A DNA stretch of 64,000 bases from Saccharibacter sp. 17.LH.SD (GTDB taxonomy: Bacteria > Pseudomonadota > Alphaproteobacteria > Acetobacterales > Acetobacteraceae). Both the position numbers and the translations under genes were made by a program. The notes beneath the pieces are model-generated. The model made no database searches, had not been told where the DNA came from, and saw nothing but the letters and a program-made list of their open reading frames with translations. This document shows positions 18,282-27,163 of the stretch, piece by piece; within the stretch, counting starts at the first letter, position 1; every line of letters starts with the position of its first letter. The stretch covers positions 310,001-374,000 of the forward strand of contig NZ_WVHO01000011.1 of the NCBI RefSeq assembly GCF_009834805.1, in the 5' to 3' direction.

Positions 18282-19413
18282 ATGTCGGCTGAGACCGAAG
18301 CCCTCTCCGAACAAATTAAGCAGTCCATCGCACTGCTGAGGAGGCATCTTTGACTGGGATGTCTCCAAAACGCGTCTAGCCGAATTAAACCATCAGGCTG
18401 AAGACCCAAATTTGTGGAATGACCCCGATTCTGCCCAAAAGCTCATGCGTGAACGGACACTGCTTGCTGGGCAAATTGAGGGTGTGGAACAAATCGAAAC
18501 AGATACACGCAACACTCTGGAATTAGTCGAACTCGCCGAAATGGAAGGCGATAGCGACGTTATTCAAGACGCTATTGCAACACTTCGTCGACTCGCCGCA
18601 GAAGCTCAGAAACGTGAGACCGAAAGCCTCCTCTCTGGCGAAGCTGACAGCAATGACTGCTATCTAGAGGTCAATTCTGGCGCTGGAGGAACAGAGGCTC
18701 AAGATTGGGCGCTCATGCTGCTGCGCATGTATACACGTTGGGCTGAAAAACATGGCTATAAAGTCACGCTGATGGAAAACAGTGATGGCGAGCAAGCCGG
18801 TATTAAATCTGCAACGATTCTTGTCAGCGGTCCCAACGCTTATGGTTGGCTTAAAACAGAAGCTGGCGTACACCGCCTTGTCCGTATTTCGCCTTTCGAT
18901 GCTGCAGCACGACGCCAGACATCCTTTGCGTCTGTTTGGGTCTACCCAGTCGTAGATGATACCATTGAGGTAGAAATTCTTGATTCAGACCTACGCGTTG
19001 ACACATTCCGCGCCTCTGGTGCAGGTGGGCAGCACGTTAATAAAACGGACTCAGCGATCCGAATCACTCATATCCCAACGGGGATCGTCGTCGCGTGCCA
19101 AACAGACCGCTCACAACATCGCAACCGTGCAACAGCCATGGAAATGCTCAGAGCGCGCCTCTACGAAGCTGAACTACAGCGTCGCGAAACCGCAGCAGCA
19201 GCAGATGAAGCCGCAAAAACAGATATCGGGTGGGGGCACCAGATCCGCTCTTATGTTCTTGCCCCTTATCAATTGGTTAAAGATCTCCGAACGAATACGG
19301 AGAAGACCAATCCAGACGCCGTTCTTGATGGTGACCTCGATGAGTTTATGGCGGCCTCTCTGGCACAACGTGTCAGCGCAACCCGCTCTCATGCGAGCGC
19401 TATTAGTCAGTAA
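18282..19413 (+). CDS. prfB: Peptide chain release factor 2, made by programmed +1 frameshift
   Basis: Translation starts at ATG 18282 and meets an in-frame TGA at 18351-18353 after 23 codons. The remaining 353 residues lie in the +1 frame from GAC at 18352, giving about 376 residues in total. RF2 hallmarks are [16 protein letters not shown] (GGQ peptidyl-hydrolysis motif) and [12 protein letters not shown] (SPF anticodon-like motif reading UGA/UAA). A plain ORF call would wrongly start at ATG 18412 and lose the first part of the coiled domain 1. RF2 levels autoregulate the shift. It is downstream of mrcA and followed by a stem-loop. Confidence 0.95.
18339..18354 (+). other. prfB programmed frameshift site
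   Basis: The element reads AGGAGG CAT CTT TGA C. An internal Shine-Dalgarno (18339-18344) lies three nucleotides before the slippery CTT, followed by the RF2 stop TGA and C. Spacing is identical to the well-known E. coli site (AGGGGG TAT CTT TGA C). Slow termination at TGA lets the ribosome slip +1, so low RF2 raises RF2 synthesis. Confidence 0.95.
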
Positions 19414-19912
19414 TATCGCCTAACATCGATATACAGGGAGAAAAGCTTTTTGCCTTTTCTCCCCTTCCAAAACGTTATTCATAAAAAATCACGTTCTATA
19501 AAGTTATTTTAAAAATAAAAAACACACATATAATAAAATCGTTATATCAACTCGAAACGCGTCCGAAACGTAAGCAAACCGCGCCTTTTTGTTCATCACC
19601 CTTCACAAAAAATGAGCAAATAGAATGATCCCCCGTCAAAAATCGACATTTTATTACACTTGCAGCGCTTGACTCTCAGGGGTGATATTGGCCCAATCTA
19701 CATCGGTGACAACCAGTCCTTATGTAATGTTTCGTGTTATCCCCTTTTCCAGACCTCAACAGATCGGTATGAAAGTGGGGCCCGACGGTTTCATTGCAAA
19801 AGCTGGTTCTGGGTCAAGACAACACGCAACCTGACCCGCCACGCTGCCCGGCCAAACTGTCTAGGCAGGCGCCGAGGCGGAAGTAGGAAACAAGGGGTAA
19901 GAAGGTTTCGAA
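19414..19912. other. Intergenic region between prfB and tonB
   Basis: This 499-bp spacer begins with the prfB stem-loop, then an AT-rich block (19480-19550) that could hold promoters. A GC-richer leader follows up to the tonB ribosome site. Short frames here have no family-like composition, and I recognise no RNA gene. Confidence 0.5.
19436..19463 (+). terminator. Stem-loop after prfB
   Basis: GGGAGAAAAG (19436-19445) pairs perfectly with CTTTTCTCCC (19454-19463) across an 8-nt loop. It starts 22 nt after the prfB stop. The downstream T-run is weak, so efficiency is uncertain. Confidence 0.6.
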
Positions 19913-20617
19913 ATGAAGAGCTACGCCGCCCAACAGCGCAAACCGACTGACTATATTGTCGCGGTTGTCGTGGCCACCTTGGCCATCGGCGTGGTGGTTT
20001 ATGCCCTGACGCGCCATCCAATTAGCAAGTCTGAGCCTCCCCACGCGCCTATTCAGACGCGCGTCATTACGGAATCACCACCGCCACCGCCACCACCGCC
20101 GCCGCCGCCACCTACAATGGTGCAGCCGCCGCCGCCATATATTCCGCCACCAAAGATCAACGTGCCACCGCCGCCGAAGCCCCCTATGCAGCATGTGACG
20201 CATCACAAACCTCCGAAGGCCCAACCTCCGGCAACGACGGCAAACCCTGCTCCGGCGCCAAGCCCTGCACCTGCGTCAACAAGTGCAGCATCTAATGCTC
20301 CATCACGTTCTTCGGCAGAAGGTGACCATGTCGCAGGGGCCACACCTCTAAACAATGTTCACCCTGATTATCCACAGGATGCTCAAGAAGAGAACCGTGA
20401 GGGCTCTGTGACAGCCTCGTGTGATATTCTTGCCAATGGACACCCTGCCCATTGTAAGATTTTGAAAGTCAAAGGTGGGCACGACTTTGCTGAGAGTGCC
20501 ATGGACTTCCTAGAGAATTCTGGAGTGCGTTATCAGCCTGCCGTCGTTAATGGGCAACCTGTTGTGGAACATAACCATGTGTTGCATGTGGACTTCACCT
20601 TAGGAGGAGACGAGTAA
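19913..20617 (+). CDS. tonB: Energy transducer TonB
   Basis: The 234-residue protein has a short cytoplasmic start, one transmembrane anchor (YIVAVVVATLAIGVVVYAL, about residues 14-32), and a periplasmic spacer with a run of about 12 prolines plus several further PPP clusters. The C-terminal TonB domain is VHPDYPQDAQEENREGSVTA through NHVLHVDF. It would span the periplasm and transmit the proton-motive force from ExbB-ExbD to TonB-dependent receptors. It leads a tonB-exbB-exbD-exbD-TPR block. Two Cys in the C-terminal domain (ASCDILANGHPAHCKI) could form a disulfide. Confidence 0.92.
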   Translation: MKSYAAQQRKPTDYIVAVVVATLAIGVVVYALTRHPISKSEPPHAPIQTRVITESPPPPPPPPPPPPTMVQPPPPYIPPPKINVPPPPKPPMQHVTHHKPPKAQPPATTANPAPAPSPAPASTSAASNAPSRSSAEGDHVAGATPLNNVHPDYPQDAQEENREGSVTASCDILANGHPAHCKILKVKGGHDFAESAMDFLENSGVRYQPAVVNGQPVVEHNHVLHVDFTLGGDE

Positions 20618-20681
20618 TAACTTTCCTCTTCTCTACTTTCACCTTCTGCGGGTGATCGTTAACGTAACTTAAATCGTTTTA

Positions 20682-20749
20682 CCTTCTATCCGCTGGGTAG
20701 AAGGGCCATTCGAACCCCTGGAAAGATACTTTGGATAGGCTCTCTTTCC
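20682..20749 (+). promoter_or_regulatory. Two tandem stem-loops between tonB and exbB
   Basis: CCTTCTA (20682-20688) pairs with TAGAAGG (20698-20704), and GGAAAGA (20720-20726) pairs with TCTTTCC (20743-20749). Neither is followed by a T-run. They sit in the 175-bp gap before exbB and could be RNA processing/stabilising elements or part of a separate exbB leader. Confidence 0.4.
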
Positions 20750-20792
20750 GGTGCACCCTCTCTCCCAGCGGGTGCCTGACTTTGACGAGGAT

Positions 20793-21881
20793 ATGGGATT
20801 CATGACCAGACTGTTCCGCCTTCCTGTAACCCCTGCTTCGCCCAAGGCGCGCGCTGTGACTGGTACGGCCCTGGCTCTCACTCTAGCGCTGGGCAGCCTT
20901 TCAGCTTCTACAGCTTTGGCGCAGAGCACGACACAGCCAAACCAGGCAACACAAGCTCCCACCGCGCCTGCAGCTCCTCCCGTTGGAGCTACGCCAGCAG
21001 CACCTCCAGCCGGAGCTACTCCAGCTGAGCCACCCGCTGGAACTTCAGCAACTGCCACACAACAACCTGCGGGTGCTCCTACAACAGACACTCCAGCCAA
21101 TGGCACGCCCGTCAGTGCAACACCTGTAAGCGATAAAGCTGAGGATAGTGCATCCCAAGAAAACCCCTATGGTTTAAAAGCCCTCTGGAAAAACGGGGAC
21201 ATCATTGCGCGCAGCGTGCTCATCATCATGGCTTTAATGTCGATCGGCACCTGGATTATCCTTGTCACAAAATTCATCGAGCAAGCACGTGTCTTTAAAG
21301 CAGCACGAGATGCAGGTCGTAATTTTTGGACACAAGATTCCGTTCAGAACGGCGCTAAAACGCTAAAAGCGGACTCCCCTTTCCGTTACATTGCTGAAAC
21401 CGGTATTGCTGCTGCCCAGCATCATGAAGGCTCCATGCGGGATTCCATTGACCTCCATTCCTGGACGGCTATGTCTATCCAACGTTCAATTGAAACAATT
21501 CACACCCGTCTCCAAGGGGGATTGGCATTTCTTGGAACCGTAGGATCCACATCACCCTTTATCGGCCTTTTCGGAACTGTTTGGGGTATTTACCACGCCC
21601 TCACAGCTATCGGTATCGCTGGGCAAGCCTCTATTGATAAAGTGGCTGGGCCTGTGGGTGAATCCCTCATCATGACAGCTATCGGTCTTGCTACAGCTGT
21701 TCCAGCTGTGTTGGGCTACAACCTCCTAACACGCCGTAATAAAGGCGCAATGGATCGTGTCCGGAATTTTGGATCCGACATTCATTCTGTCCTCATTGGT
21801 GGTTACCGTCATGATGTCGGTTTTAGTGCTTCATCAAAAGACGCAGTCCCAACAACGATAACCACCAATCAGCGGGTCTAA
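20793..21881 (+). CDS. exbB: ExbB/TolQ-type proton channel subunit with long N-terminal extension
   Basis: The C-terminal 230 residues are a standard ExbB: first transmembrane segment SVLIIMALMSIGTWIILVTKFI, a cytoplasmic loop, then GGLAFLGTVGSTSPFIGLFGTVWGIYHAL and GESLIMTAIGLATAVPAVLGYNLL. Ahead of this is a signal-peptide-like region ending near STALAQS and an Ala/Pro/Thr-rich spacer with near-repeats (PPVGATPAAPPAGATPAEPPAGT), presumably periplasmic. ATG 20793 (MGFMTRLF) and ATG 20802 (MTRLF) are both possible, with GAGG at 20787-20790 slightly favouring 20802. With ExbD it forms the proton-driven motor for TonB. It lies 4 nt before the first exbD. Confidence 0.9.
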   Translation: MGFMTRLFRLPVTPASPKARAVTGTALALTLALGSLSASTALAQSTTQPNQATQAPTAPAAPPVGATPAAPPAGATPAEPPAGTSATATQQPAGAPTTDTPANGTPVSATPVSDKAEDSASQENPYGLKALWKNGDIIARSVLIIMALMSIGTWIILVTKFIEQARVFKAARDAGRNFWTQDSVQNGAKTLKADSPFRYIAETGIAAAQHHEGSMRDSIDLHSWTAMSIQRSIETIHTRLQGGLAFLGTVGSTSPFIGLFGTVWGIYHALTAIGIAGQASIDKVAGPVGESLIMTAIGLATAVPAVLGYNLLTRRNKGAMDRVRNFGSDIHSVLIGGYRHDVGFSASSKDAVPTTITTNQRV

Positions 21882-21885
21882 GATT

Positions 21886-22311
21886 ATGGCAATGAACGTC
21901 GGAGGAAGTGGCGATGACGGCGAGGTGGTGTCGGCAATCAACACCACGCCACTCGTCGACGTCATGTTGGTGCTGCTTATCATCTTTCTCATCACGATCC
22001 CTGTCGCAACACATACAGTGAAGGTGAAGCTGCCGGTTGACCACAATCAACCGACACGCACGAAGCCAGGAAACATCGTGCTCGCAGTAACAGCGGATGG
22101 CCAAGCTTATTGGAACACAACGCCTTTGCATGGCCATGCAGATATGCTCAATCGCCTTGAAGAAGCCGCACGCCAAAAACCACAACCTCAGATTCAAATC
22201 CGAGGTGATAGCCATGCTAAATACATGGCGATCGGTCAAATTGTGGAAGCGTGTCAGGAAGCGGGTATTGTCCATATCGACTTCATTACAGAGCAACCCC
22301 ACGGTAATTAG
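21886..22311 (+). CDS. exbD: ExbD/TolR family protein, first copy
   Basis: This 141-residue protein has a short cytoplasmic start, then INTTPLVDVMLVLLIIFLITIPVATHTV, in which the Asp of LVDVML is the essential membrane proton-carrying residue of the family. A periplasmic domain follows. It would pair with ExbB to harvest proton-motive force. The gene starts 4 nt after exbB. A second exbD follows after a structured 120-bp gap. Confidence 0.93.
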   Translation: MAMNVGGSGDDGEVVSAINTTPLVDVMLVLLIIFLITIPVATHTVKVKLPVDHNQPTRTKPGNIVLAVTADGQAYWNTTPLHGHADMLNRLEEAARQKPQPQIQIRGDSHAKYMAIGQIVEACQEAGIVHIDFITEQPHGN

Positions 22312-22320
22312 ACATCTAAA

Positions 22321-22411
22321 CCGGGCTTCATCCACCCAGTAGGGATAAGCCCGGCCCTTTCCCCATCATGAACATGCTCATCTGCTTGGGCATTCTCCCA
22401 TTTCGAGCATG
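22321..22411 (+). promoter_or_regulatory. Two tandem stem-loops between the exbD copies
   Basis: CCGGGCTT (22321-22328) pairs with AAGCCCGG (22347-22354), and CATGCTC (22373-22379) pairs with GAGCATG (22405-22411). They fill the gap between the two exbD genes. The first stem is GC-rich and followed by CCCTTTCCCC rather than T's, so partial termination or mRNA stabilisation is possible. Confidence 0.45.
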
Positions 22412-22431
22412 CGTTTTCTGGAGATCACCTT

Positions 22432-22872
22432 ATGGCTATGAGTGTCGGCTCTGAGAGCACCCACGAAGACGAAGGTATAGTTGATATCAACACAACACCG
22501 TTGATTGACGTTATGCTTGTGTTGCTCATTATGCTTATTATTACCATCCCTCTCCAAACTCATTCCGTGTCCATCGATCTTCCCCAGGGGAACCCGCCCC
22601 CTTCTACGATCACACCACCGATGGTGACCATCGCCATCAGCTATGACAATTCCATTACGTGGAATGGCACGCCTGTTCCTACAGATGATGACTTACAAGC
22701 ACGCTTACGCGGTGCAGTCACAGGGCCTGAGGAAAACCAACCAGAGATACATATCCATCCTGATCGTCTTACCGACTATAAAACGGTCGCTCATGTACTC
22801 GCTGTTTCTCAACGCCTCGGTGTTACTAAGCTCGGTATCGTTGGCCTCGACCAATTTATGGAAGGACAATAA
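22432..22872 (+). CDS. exbD: ExbD/TolR family protein, second copy
   Basis: The 146-residue paralogue of the preceding gene has the same core, DINTTPLIDVMLVLLIMLIITIPLQTHSV, with the conserved membrane Asp. The periplasmic part differs clearly from the first copy. Two ExbD-like subunits with one ExbB are common in Xanthomonas-type and acetic-acid-bacterial ton clusters. Either hetero-oligomerisation or receptor-specific roles could apply. It ends 3 nt before the TPR gene. Confidence 0.92.
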   Translation: MAMSVGSESTHEDEGIVDINTTPLIDVMLVLLIMLIITIPLQTHSVSIDLPQGNPPPSTITPPMVTIAISYDNSITWNGTPVPTDDDLQARLRGAVTGPEENQPEIHIHPDRLTDYKTVAHVLAVSQRLGVTKLGIVGLDQFMEGQ

Positions 22873-22875
22873 ATC

Positions 22876-24156
22876 ATGTCTCTCCGCTTCGGAAAAACAT
22901 CACGTTCCATTCTCATGACGAGTGTTTTTGGGTTTGCAGCCTTCGCTTCACATCCTTCATTCACACTCCACGCGCATAAAATTTCCTTCTTTTCGGCTGC
23001 TCAGGCGGATGATGTTCTAGGCCAAGAAGTCGGGAATCAATTACAAAAAGCACAAGCAGCTCTTGCAGCACACCATGCTGGGCAAGCCATGACAGCCGTC
23101 GACGCTGCCGACGCTGTGAGCCATAAAACCAGCTATGAGACTTATGTCATTGCCCAAATGCGTGCCGCGGTTGCCGCACAGTCAGGCAATACACAGGCCG
23201 CTATAAAAGCATATGATGTGCTCATCAATAGCCCTCGCACACCAGCAGCCAGCAGAAAACAAATGCTCATGGCCGAAGCAAGTATGGCCTATAGCGCACG
23301 TGACTACACAAGTTCTGCCCGTGCCGCAGCACGCTACTTGCATGATGTAGGCCCAAATCAGCAGATGCAGACATTGCTTATTCAATGTCATTATCTTCAA
23401 CAAGATTGGAATGGCACGGTGGCCGCGGCGCAAGACGCTATCGCGGCAGACCAAAAGGCTAGAACGACGCCACCCGAGAACCAGTTACAGATGCTTGCTG
23501 CAGCCTATGGCAATTTACGCAATATTGCAGGCCAAAACCAAACCTATGTCCAGCTCGTCAAGTATTACCCTCGTGCGCAATATTGGCAAATTCTTATCCA
23601 TAATTTCGCAAGCGATGCCTCTCTTTCCCCTCGCCTCGTCTTCAATCTGCAGCGCTTGCGCTTAGCAACAGGCGTACTCACCAATCCATCAGATTTCCAG
23701 GATATGGCAGAACGTGCCATTCAAATCGGGCTTCCTCAGCTTGCTTTAAACTTGCTTGATGATGGCTACCACCGTCATTTGCTCGGCACAGGCCCCAATG
23801 CAGCAGCACAGACACATTTTCATGCCTTTGTAGCTCAACAGGCTGCTAGCGTTAAAAACCAACTCCCCGCCTCTGTTCAGCAAGCCAAGAATAGTTCAGC
23901 TGCTGCACCGTCTCTAACGACAGGATATAATCTTGTTCTCAACGGACAAATTGACCAAGGGCTCGAGTTAATCCGTAGCGGTTTGACTAAAAATCCTCGT
24001 TTTCCTGATATCGCGAAACTCGAAATGGGAATGGCCCTCATGGATGGTGGTCGCAAAAATGATGCTATCTCCCTCTTTAACAGCATGAACGGTAGCGGCT
24101 CCGTCAATGACCTAGCTCAACTCTGGGCCGTTTATCTGCATAGTTCAGGTAAATAA
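22876..24156 (+). CDS. Exported tetratricopeptide-repeat-type protein of the ton cluster
   Basis: The 426-residue protein has an N-terminal hydrophobic segment and an AQADD junction that looks like signal-peptidase processing near residue 45. The rest is Ala-rich helical repeat sequence, with TPR-like units such as AAQSGNTQAAIKAYDVLI, DYTSSARAAARYL and GRKNDAISLFNSM. It is probably a periplasmic scaffold linked to TonB-ExbB-ExbD function, inferred from the 3-nt spacing to exbD. A strong terminator follows. No specific family name was recognised. Confidence 0.75.
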   Translation: MSLRFGKTSRSILMTSVFGFAAFASHPSFTLHAHKISFFSAAQADDVLGQEVGNQLQKAQAALAAHHAGQAMTAVDAADAVSHKTSYETYVIAQMRAAVAAQSGNTQAAIKAYDVLINSPRTPAASRKQMLMAEASMAYSARDYTSSARAAARYLHDVGPNQQMQTLLIQCHYLQQDWNGTVAAAQDAIAADQKARTTPPENQLQMLAAAYGNLRNIAGQNQTYVQLVKYYPRAQYWQILIHNFASDASLSPRLVFNLQRLRLATGVLTNPSDFQDMAERAIQIGLPQLALNLLDDGYHRHLLGTGPNAAAQTHFHAFVAQQAASVKNQLPASVQQAKNSSAAAPSLTTGYNLVLNGQIDQGLELIRSGLTKNPRFPDIAKLEMGMALMDGGRKNDAISLFNSMNGSGSVNDLAQLWAVYLHSSGK

Positions 24157-24186
24157 CAAATAAACTTTCATTATTGATAGATTAAT

Positions 24187-24216
24187 AAAACGCACGCCCT
24201 AAAAGGCGTGCGTTTT
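24187..24216 (+). terminator. Rho-independent terminator of the ton cluster
   Basis: AAAACGCACGCC (24187-24198) pairs with GGCGTGCGTTTT (24205-24216) over a 6-nt loop, followed by further T's. This is a textbook terminator 30 nt after the TPR gene stop. Confidence 0.9.
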
Positions 24217-24335
24217 TTATTTGTTTTAATAAACCATGCTTTACTGATAAAGTGCCTTATAAAAGCACGATTTTTCTGACAGAATAATCGGCGATCTAAT
24301 CAGTCCTTATTGTATTAGCTTGGAGACATACGCTC

Positions 24336-26795
24336 ATGCCTAACAGAGCCTTTAGCTCTGGGCGTCATAGCCCTCCGGCACATTCCGTCAGGGATTGCTG
24401 GCACCCCATAATGCGTTTACTGCTCTTACCGATTCTTTTAATTGGATTTCTACCAGCAGTCTCTCATGCTGCGAGCGACAATCCCGCAACCATTGCGTCT
24501 TCCCAACCCAAAATTGACGCGGCACAGGCTCAACAACTCTTAAGTGTTCTCAATGACGATACAAAGCGTAAGCAATTCGTCACCACACTGACGAATCTTA
24601 GCGCCGCTCAAAACGCGACCAAACAAACATCTCTCCCAGATCAGCTCCTTAATAGCCTCTCATCTTTTGGTAATCAGACAATCCAAAAGCTGCATGTGCT
24701 TGGCCAAGGGATCATCCAATTTCGCGACATTGGCCCCTGGCTCAACAAAGTTTGGCACAATAACGACCTACAAACGGAAATCTTCCGTATTCTTGTACGC
24801 GTCGTCATTATGATTGTTGGCAGTGCTGTCTTATTCCAAGCAATGCGCTTTGTTTTAAGAGTTCCCCGTGAAAAATTGTCAAAAATTGCGGAGGATTCAA
24901 ATCGGCGCCAAATACATCAAGAAGCACAACGACTGCAGAAAGTAAGCCAAACATCATCGTCCACAGACGACACTCAAAATGACGATGGCACTCCTCCCAA
25001 CACAGCAGAGCAAACGCTAAAAGACATTAGCCTTGAAGAGCAACTTCGGCGTCAAGGTGCGCTCTCCCGCTTGCTTATCTGTCTGCGGCGGGCTCCTTAT
25101 GCCTTAGGGAATGCGGCTCTGGATTGCCTGAGCATCCTTATGTTTCCGCTCATGGCTCTCCTCATTCAGAGCCTTGATCCATCGCCCGATGAACAAACAC
25201 TCCACTCCATATGGACGATTGCCTGGCTCTCTGGAGTTGGCATGGGCGCTTGGATTATCCTACTACGAATTTTCCTCGCACCCAATCAACCGTGGTTTCG
25301 CCTCACCATTCTAAACGACTATCCAGCCAAGTTTTTCTACAAGGCTCTACGCCATATCGGCTTTATTATCGCGTGGGGATCAACAGCCCTTATCGTATTG
25401 CATGACTGCACCCTGCCCACCAGCGTGTCTTCTGGGCTGGAAAAACTTCTTGCCCTTGCCGTGCATCTAACCATTGCCATCATGATTCTTCAATCTCGTG
25501 GGATTATCGAGCACGCATGTAAACAAGCAGGTCGTAATAACAAACGCATTACATCACTGATGCAGCTAGTTGCTCGCACATGGTGGATTGCGGCGCTTTT
25601 CTTTGATCTTGCCCTTTGGCTCGTGTGGGCTGCTGATATCCAAGGTGGGTATGAAAGCATTCTACGCTTGTTCATCCGCACCTGTATCGCGCTCATCATT
25701 ATGCGCGTGATTAGTATTATTTTCTATGGAGGGTTGAGCCGTCTCACACGCTCTTTAAGCGAGTGGAAGTTAAGTAAAGATACACAGAACCGTGTGCTTC
25801 GTTACTACCCGCTTGCTTACCGACTTGTAAGCATCATCATGTTCTTCCTAACCGTATTAGCACTCGCTATTGCCTGGGGGGCACCTGTTTATTCTCTCAT
25901 TGGCCACCAAACACTTGGTGCACAATTATTCTCATCCATTATCACCATTGTCATCGCCTTACTCGTTGGTGTCGTGGCATGGGAGATTGTTAATGTCACC
26001 ATTGAGAACCAAATTCGCCGCTTAGGACAACAAGACAGCGCAGAACAAAAAACACGGATGGCACGTCTCCGCACGCTCCAGCCAATGTTTCGCATTCTGC
26101 TTCTCATCATTCTCGTTATTGTCATCGGTCTTACAGTACTTTCCCAACTGGGCATTAACACAGCACCTCTCCTCGCAAGCGCCTCCATTTTCGGTGTCGC
26201 TTTGGGTTTTGGTTCACAAAAGCTCGTGCAAGACTTCATCAGCGGCATTTTCCTGCTTATGGAGAACGCTTTGACGGTGGGTGACTCTGTAACGCTTAAT
26301 GGTACTTACGGTGCCGTTGAAAAACTATCCCTACGTTCAGTGCACATACGCGCGAACGATGGATCCATAAATATTTTCTCATTCAGCTCTCTCAACCAAG
26401 TAACAAACTATAACCGTGACTTCTCGCGTGCGATGATCGCAATTGATGTCTCTTATGATACAGACACAGATGAGGCCATTCGGGTCATGCTCGATATCGC
26501 CAAGGGCATGCGAGAAGATCCGCAATTTGCACCGTTGATTATTGATGACTTCAATCTCTGGGGTGTCGCATCCCTTAATGATTATTCTGTCACCATTAAG
26601 GGAACCTTTCCCACAACGACATCAGGACGTTGGCCTGTGGAATGGCAATTCTATCGTCGGGTTAAAAAGCGTTTCGAGGAGTGTGGAATCGATATTCCTT
26701 TCCCAACGCAAACTCTCAACATTCACCGTATTGATGGTGTAAAGGGAGCGACAGAAGCGTCAAACCACCAACAATCTGAAGCAAAACCTTCCTAA
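24336..26795 (+). CDS. Large MscS-family mechanosensitive channel, copy 1
   Basis: The 819-residue inner-membrane protein has a signal-peptide-like start, a roughly 100-residue periplasmic region, many transmembrane helices and a C-terminal MscS module. The MscS pore is visible in LSQLGINTAPLLASASIFGVALGFGSQKLVQDFISGIFLLMENALTVGD, followed by the beta domain (NGTYGAVEKLSLRSVHIRANDGSINIFSFS). Such channels open under membrane tension and release solutes in hypo-osmotic shock. Length and helix-rich N-terminus resemble MscK/YbdG-type members. A diverged paralogue follows at 27538. Confidence 0.9.
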   Translation: MPNRAFSSGRHSPPAHSVRDCWHPIMRLLLLPILLIGFLPAVSHAASDNPATIASSQPKIDAAQAQQLLSVLNDDTKRKQFVTTLTNLSAAQNATKQTSLPDQLLNSLSSFGNQTIQKLHVLGQGIIQFRDIGPWLNKVWHNNDLQTEIFRILVRVVIMIVGSAVLFQAMRFVLRVPREKLSKIAEDSNRRQIHQEAQRLQKVSQTSSSTDDTQNDDGTPPNTAEQTLKDISLEEQLRRQGALSRLLICLRRAPYALGNAALDCLSILMFPLMALLIQSLDPSPDEQTLHSIWTIAWLSGVGMGAWIILLRIFLAPNQPWFRLTILNDYPAKFFYKALRHIGFIIAWGSTALIVLHDCTLPTSVSSGLEKLLALAVHLTIAIMILQSRGIIEHACKQAGRNNKRITSLMQLVARTWWIAALFFDLALWLVWAADIQGGYESILRLFIRTCIALIIMRVISIIFYGGLSRLTRSLSEWKLSKDTQNRVLRYYPLAYRLVSIIMFFLTVLALAIAWGAPVYSLIGHQTLGAQLFSSIITIVIALLVGVVAWEIVNVTIENQIRRLGQQDSAEQKTRMARLRTLQPMFRILLLIILVIVIGLTVLSQLGINTAPLLASASIFGVALGFGSQKLVQDFISGIFLLMENALTVGDSVTLNGTYGAVEKLSLRSVHIRANDGSINIFSFSSLNQVTNYNRDFSRAMIAIDVSYDTDTDEAIRVMLDIAKGMREDPQFAPLIIDDFNLWGVASLNDYSVTIKGTFPTTTSGRWPVEWQFYRRVKKRFEECGIDIPFPTQTLNIHRIDGVKGATEASNHQQSEAKPS

Positions 26796-26829
26796 TTGTG
26801 ACGGAGCAATCTGTCCTATCCACTCGATA

Positions 26830-26860
26830 GGTGGGGATCTTTTCAAGATCCTCACCTTTT
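26830..26860 (+). terminator. Terminator after MscS copy 1
   Basis: GGTGGGGATCTT (26830-26841) pairs with AAGATCCTCACC (26845-26856), allowing one G-U pair, then TTTT. It lies 35 nt after the channel gene. Confidence 0.85.
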
Positions 26861-26880
26861 AAAAAATAGCACGCACATAC

Positions 26881-26920
26881 AAACAAAGGCTCCTTTCTGG
26901 ATAGAAAGGAGCCTTTGTTT
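26881..26920. terminator. Long perfect hairpin, bidirectional terminator
   Basis: The 16-nt arms beginning AAACAAAGGCTCC (26881-26896) and ending GGAGCCTTTGTTT (26905-26920) are perfectly complementary. Two more base pairs close a GGAT tetraloop, giving an 18-bp stem. T-rich ends on both strands suit termination of the MscS gene (+) and of the YqaE gene (-). Confidence 0.85.
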
Positions 26921-26992
26921 TAAGGAAGTATTTCTCTAAAGAAACCAACCAATCTCTATGCGGCTATATGAGAATATTACCTATCTTCTTTC

Positions 26993-27163
26993 TTAACCAT
27001 GTTCCTCATCATAAGAGCGCAAAGCTAAGAAAGCCCACAGAGCTGCTGGCACCCAACCCAAAACTGTTACTTGGAGAATGAGGCAGATGATACCAGCGAT
27101 CGGTCGGCCGATCGTGAAAAACGTGACCCAAGGAAGAAAAAATGCAAGCAAAACGCGTATCAT
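26993..27163 (-). CDS. YqaE/Pmp3 family small membrane protein
   Basis: The 56-residue protein begins MIRVLLAFFLPWVTFFTIGR and continues PIAGIICLILQVTVLGWVP, then ALWAFLALRSYDEEHG. This is the two-helix proteolipid family (YqaE in bacteria, Pmp3 in yeast), with the usual FFLPW start and the central ILQ.T..GW(V/I)PA motif. Members are linked to membrane potential and salt/cold stress. A ribosome site AAAGGA precedes the ATG at 27163. It lies on the minus strand between two plus-strand MscS-type channels and ends toward the bidirectional terminator. Confidence 0.9.
   Translation of the reverse strand: MIRVLLAFFLPWVTFFTIGRPIAGIICLILQVTVLGWVPAALWAFLALRSYDEEHG

Noticed and set aside
19660-19950. 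96-codon open frame upstream of and overlapping tonB
   Set aside because: Composition is Arg/Cys-rich and not protein-like, and it overlaps the well-supported tonB start in another frame.
20364-20373. Perfect DnaA box-like TTATCCACA
   Set aside because: Single occurrence inside the tonB coding sequence with no cluster of boxes or AT-rich unwinding element. Not an origin.
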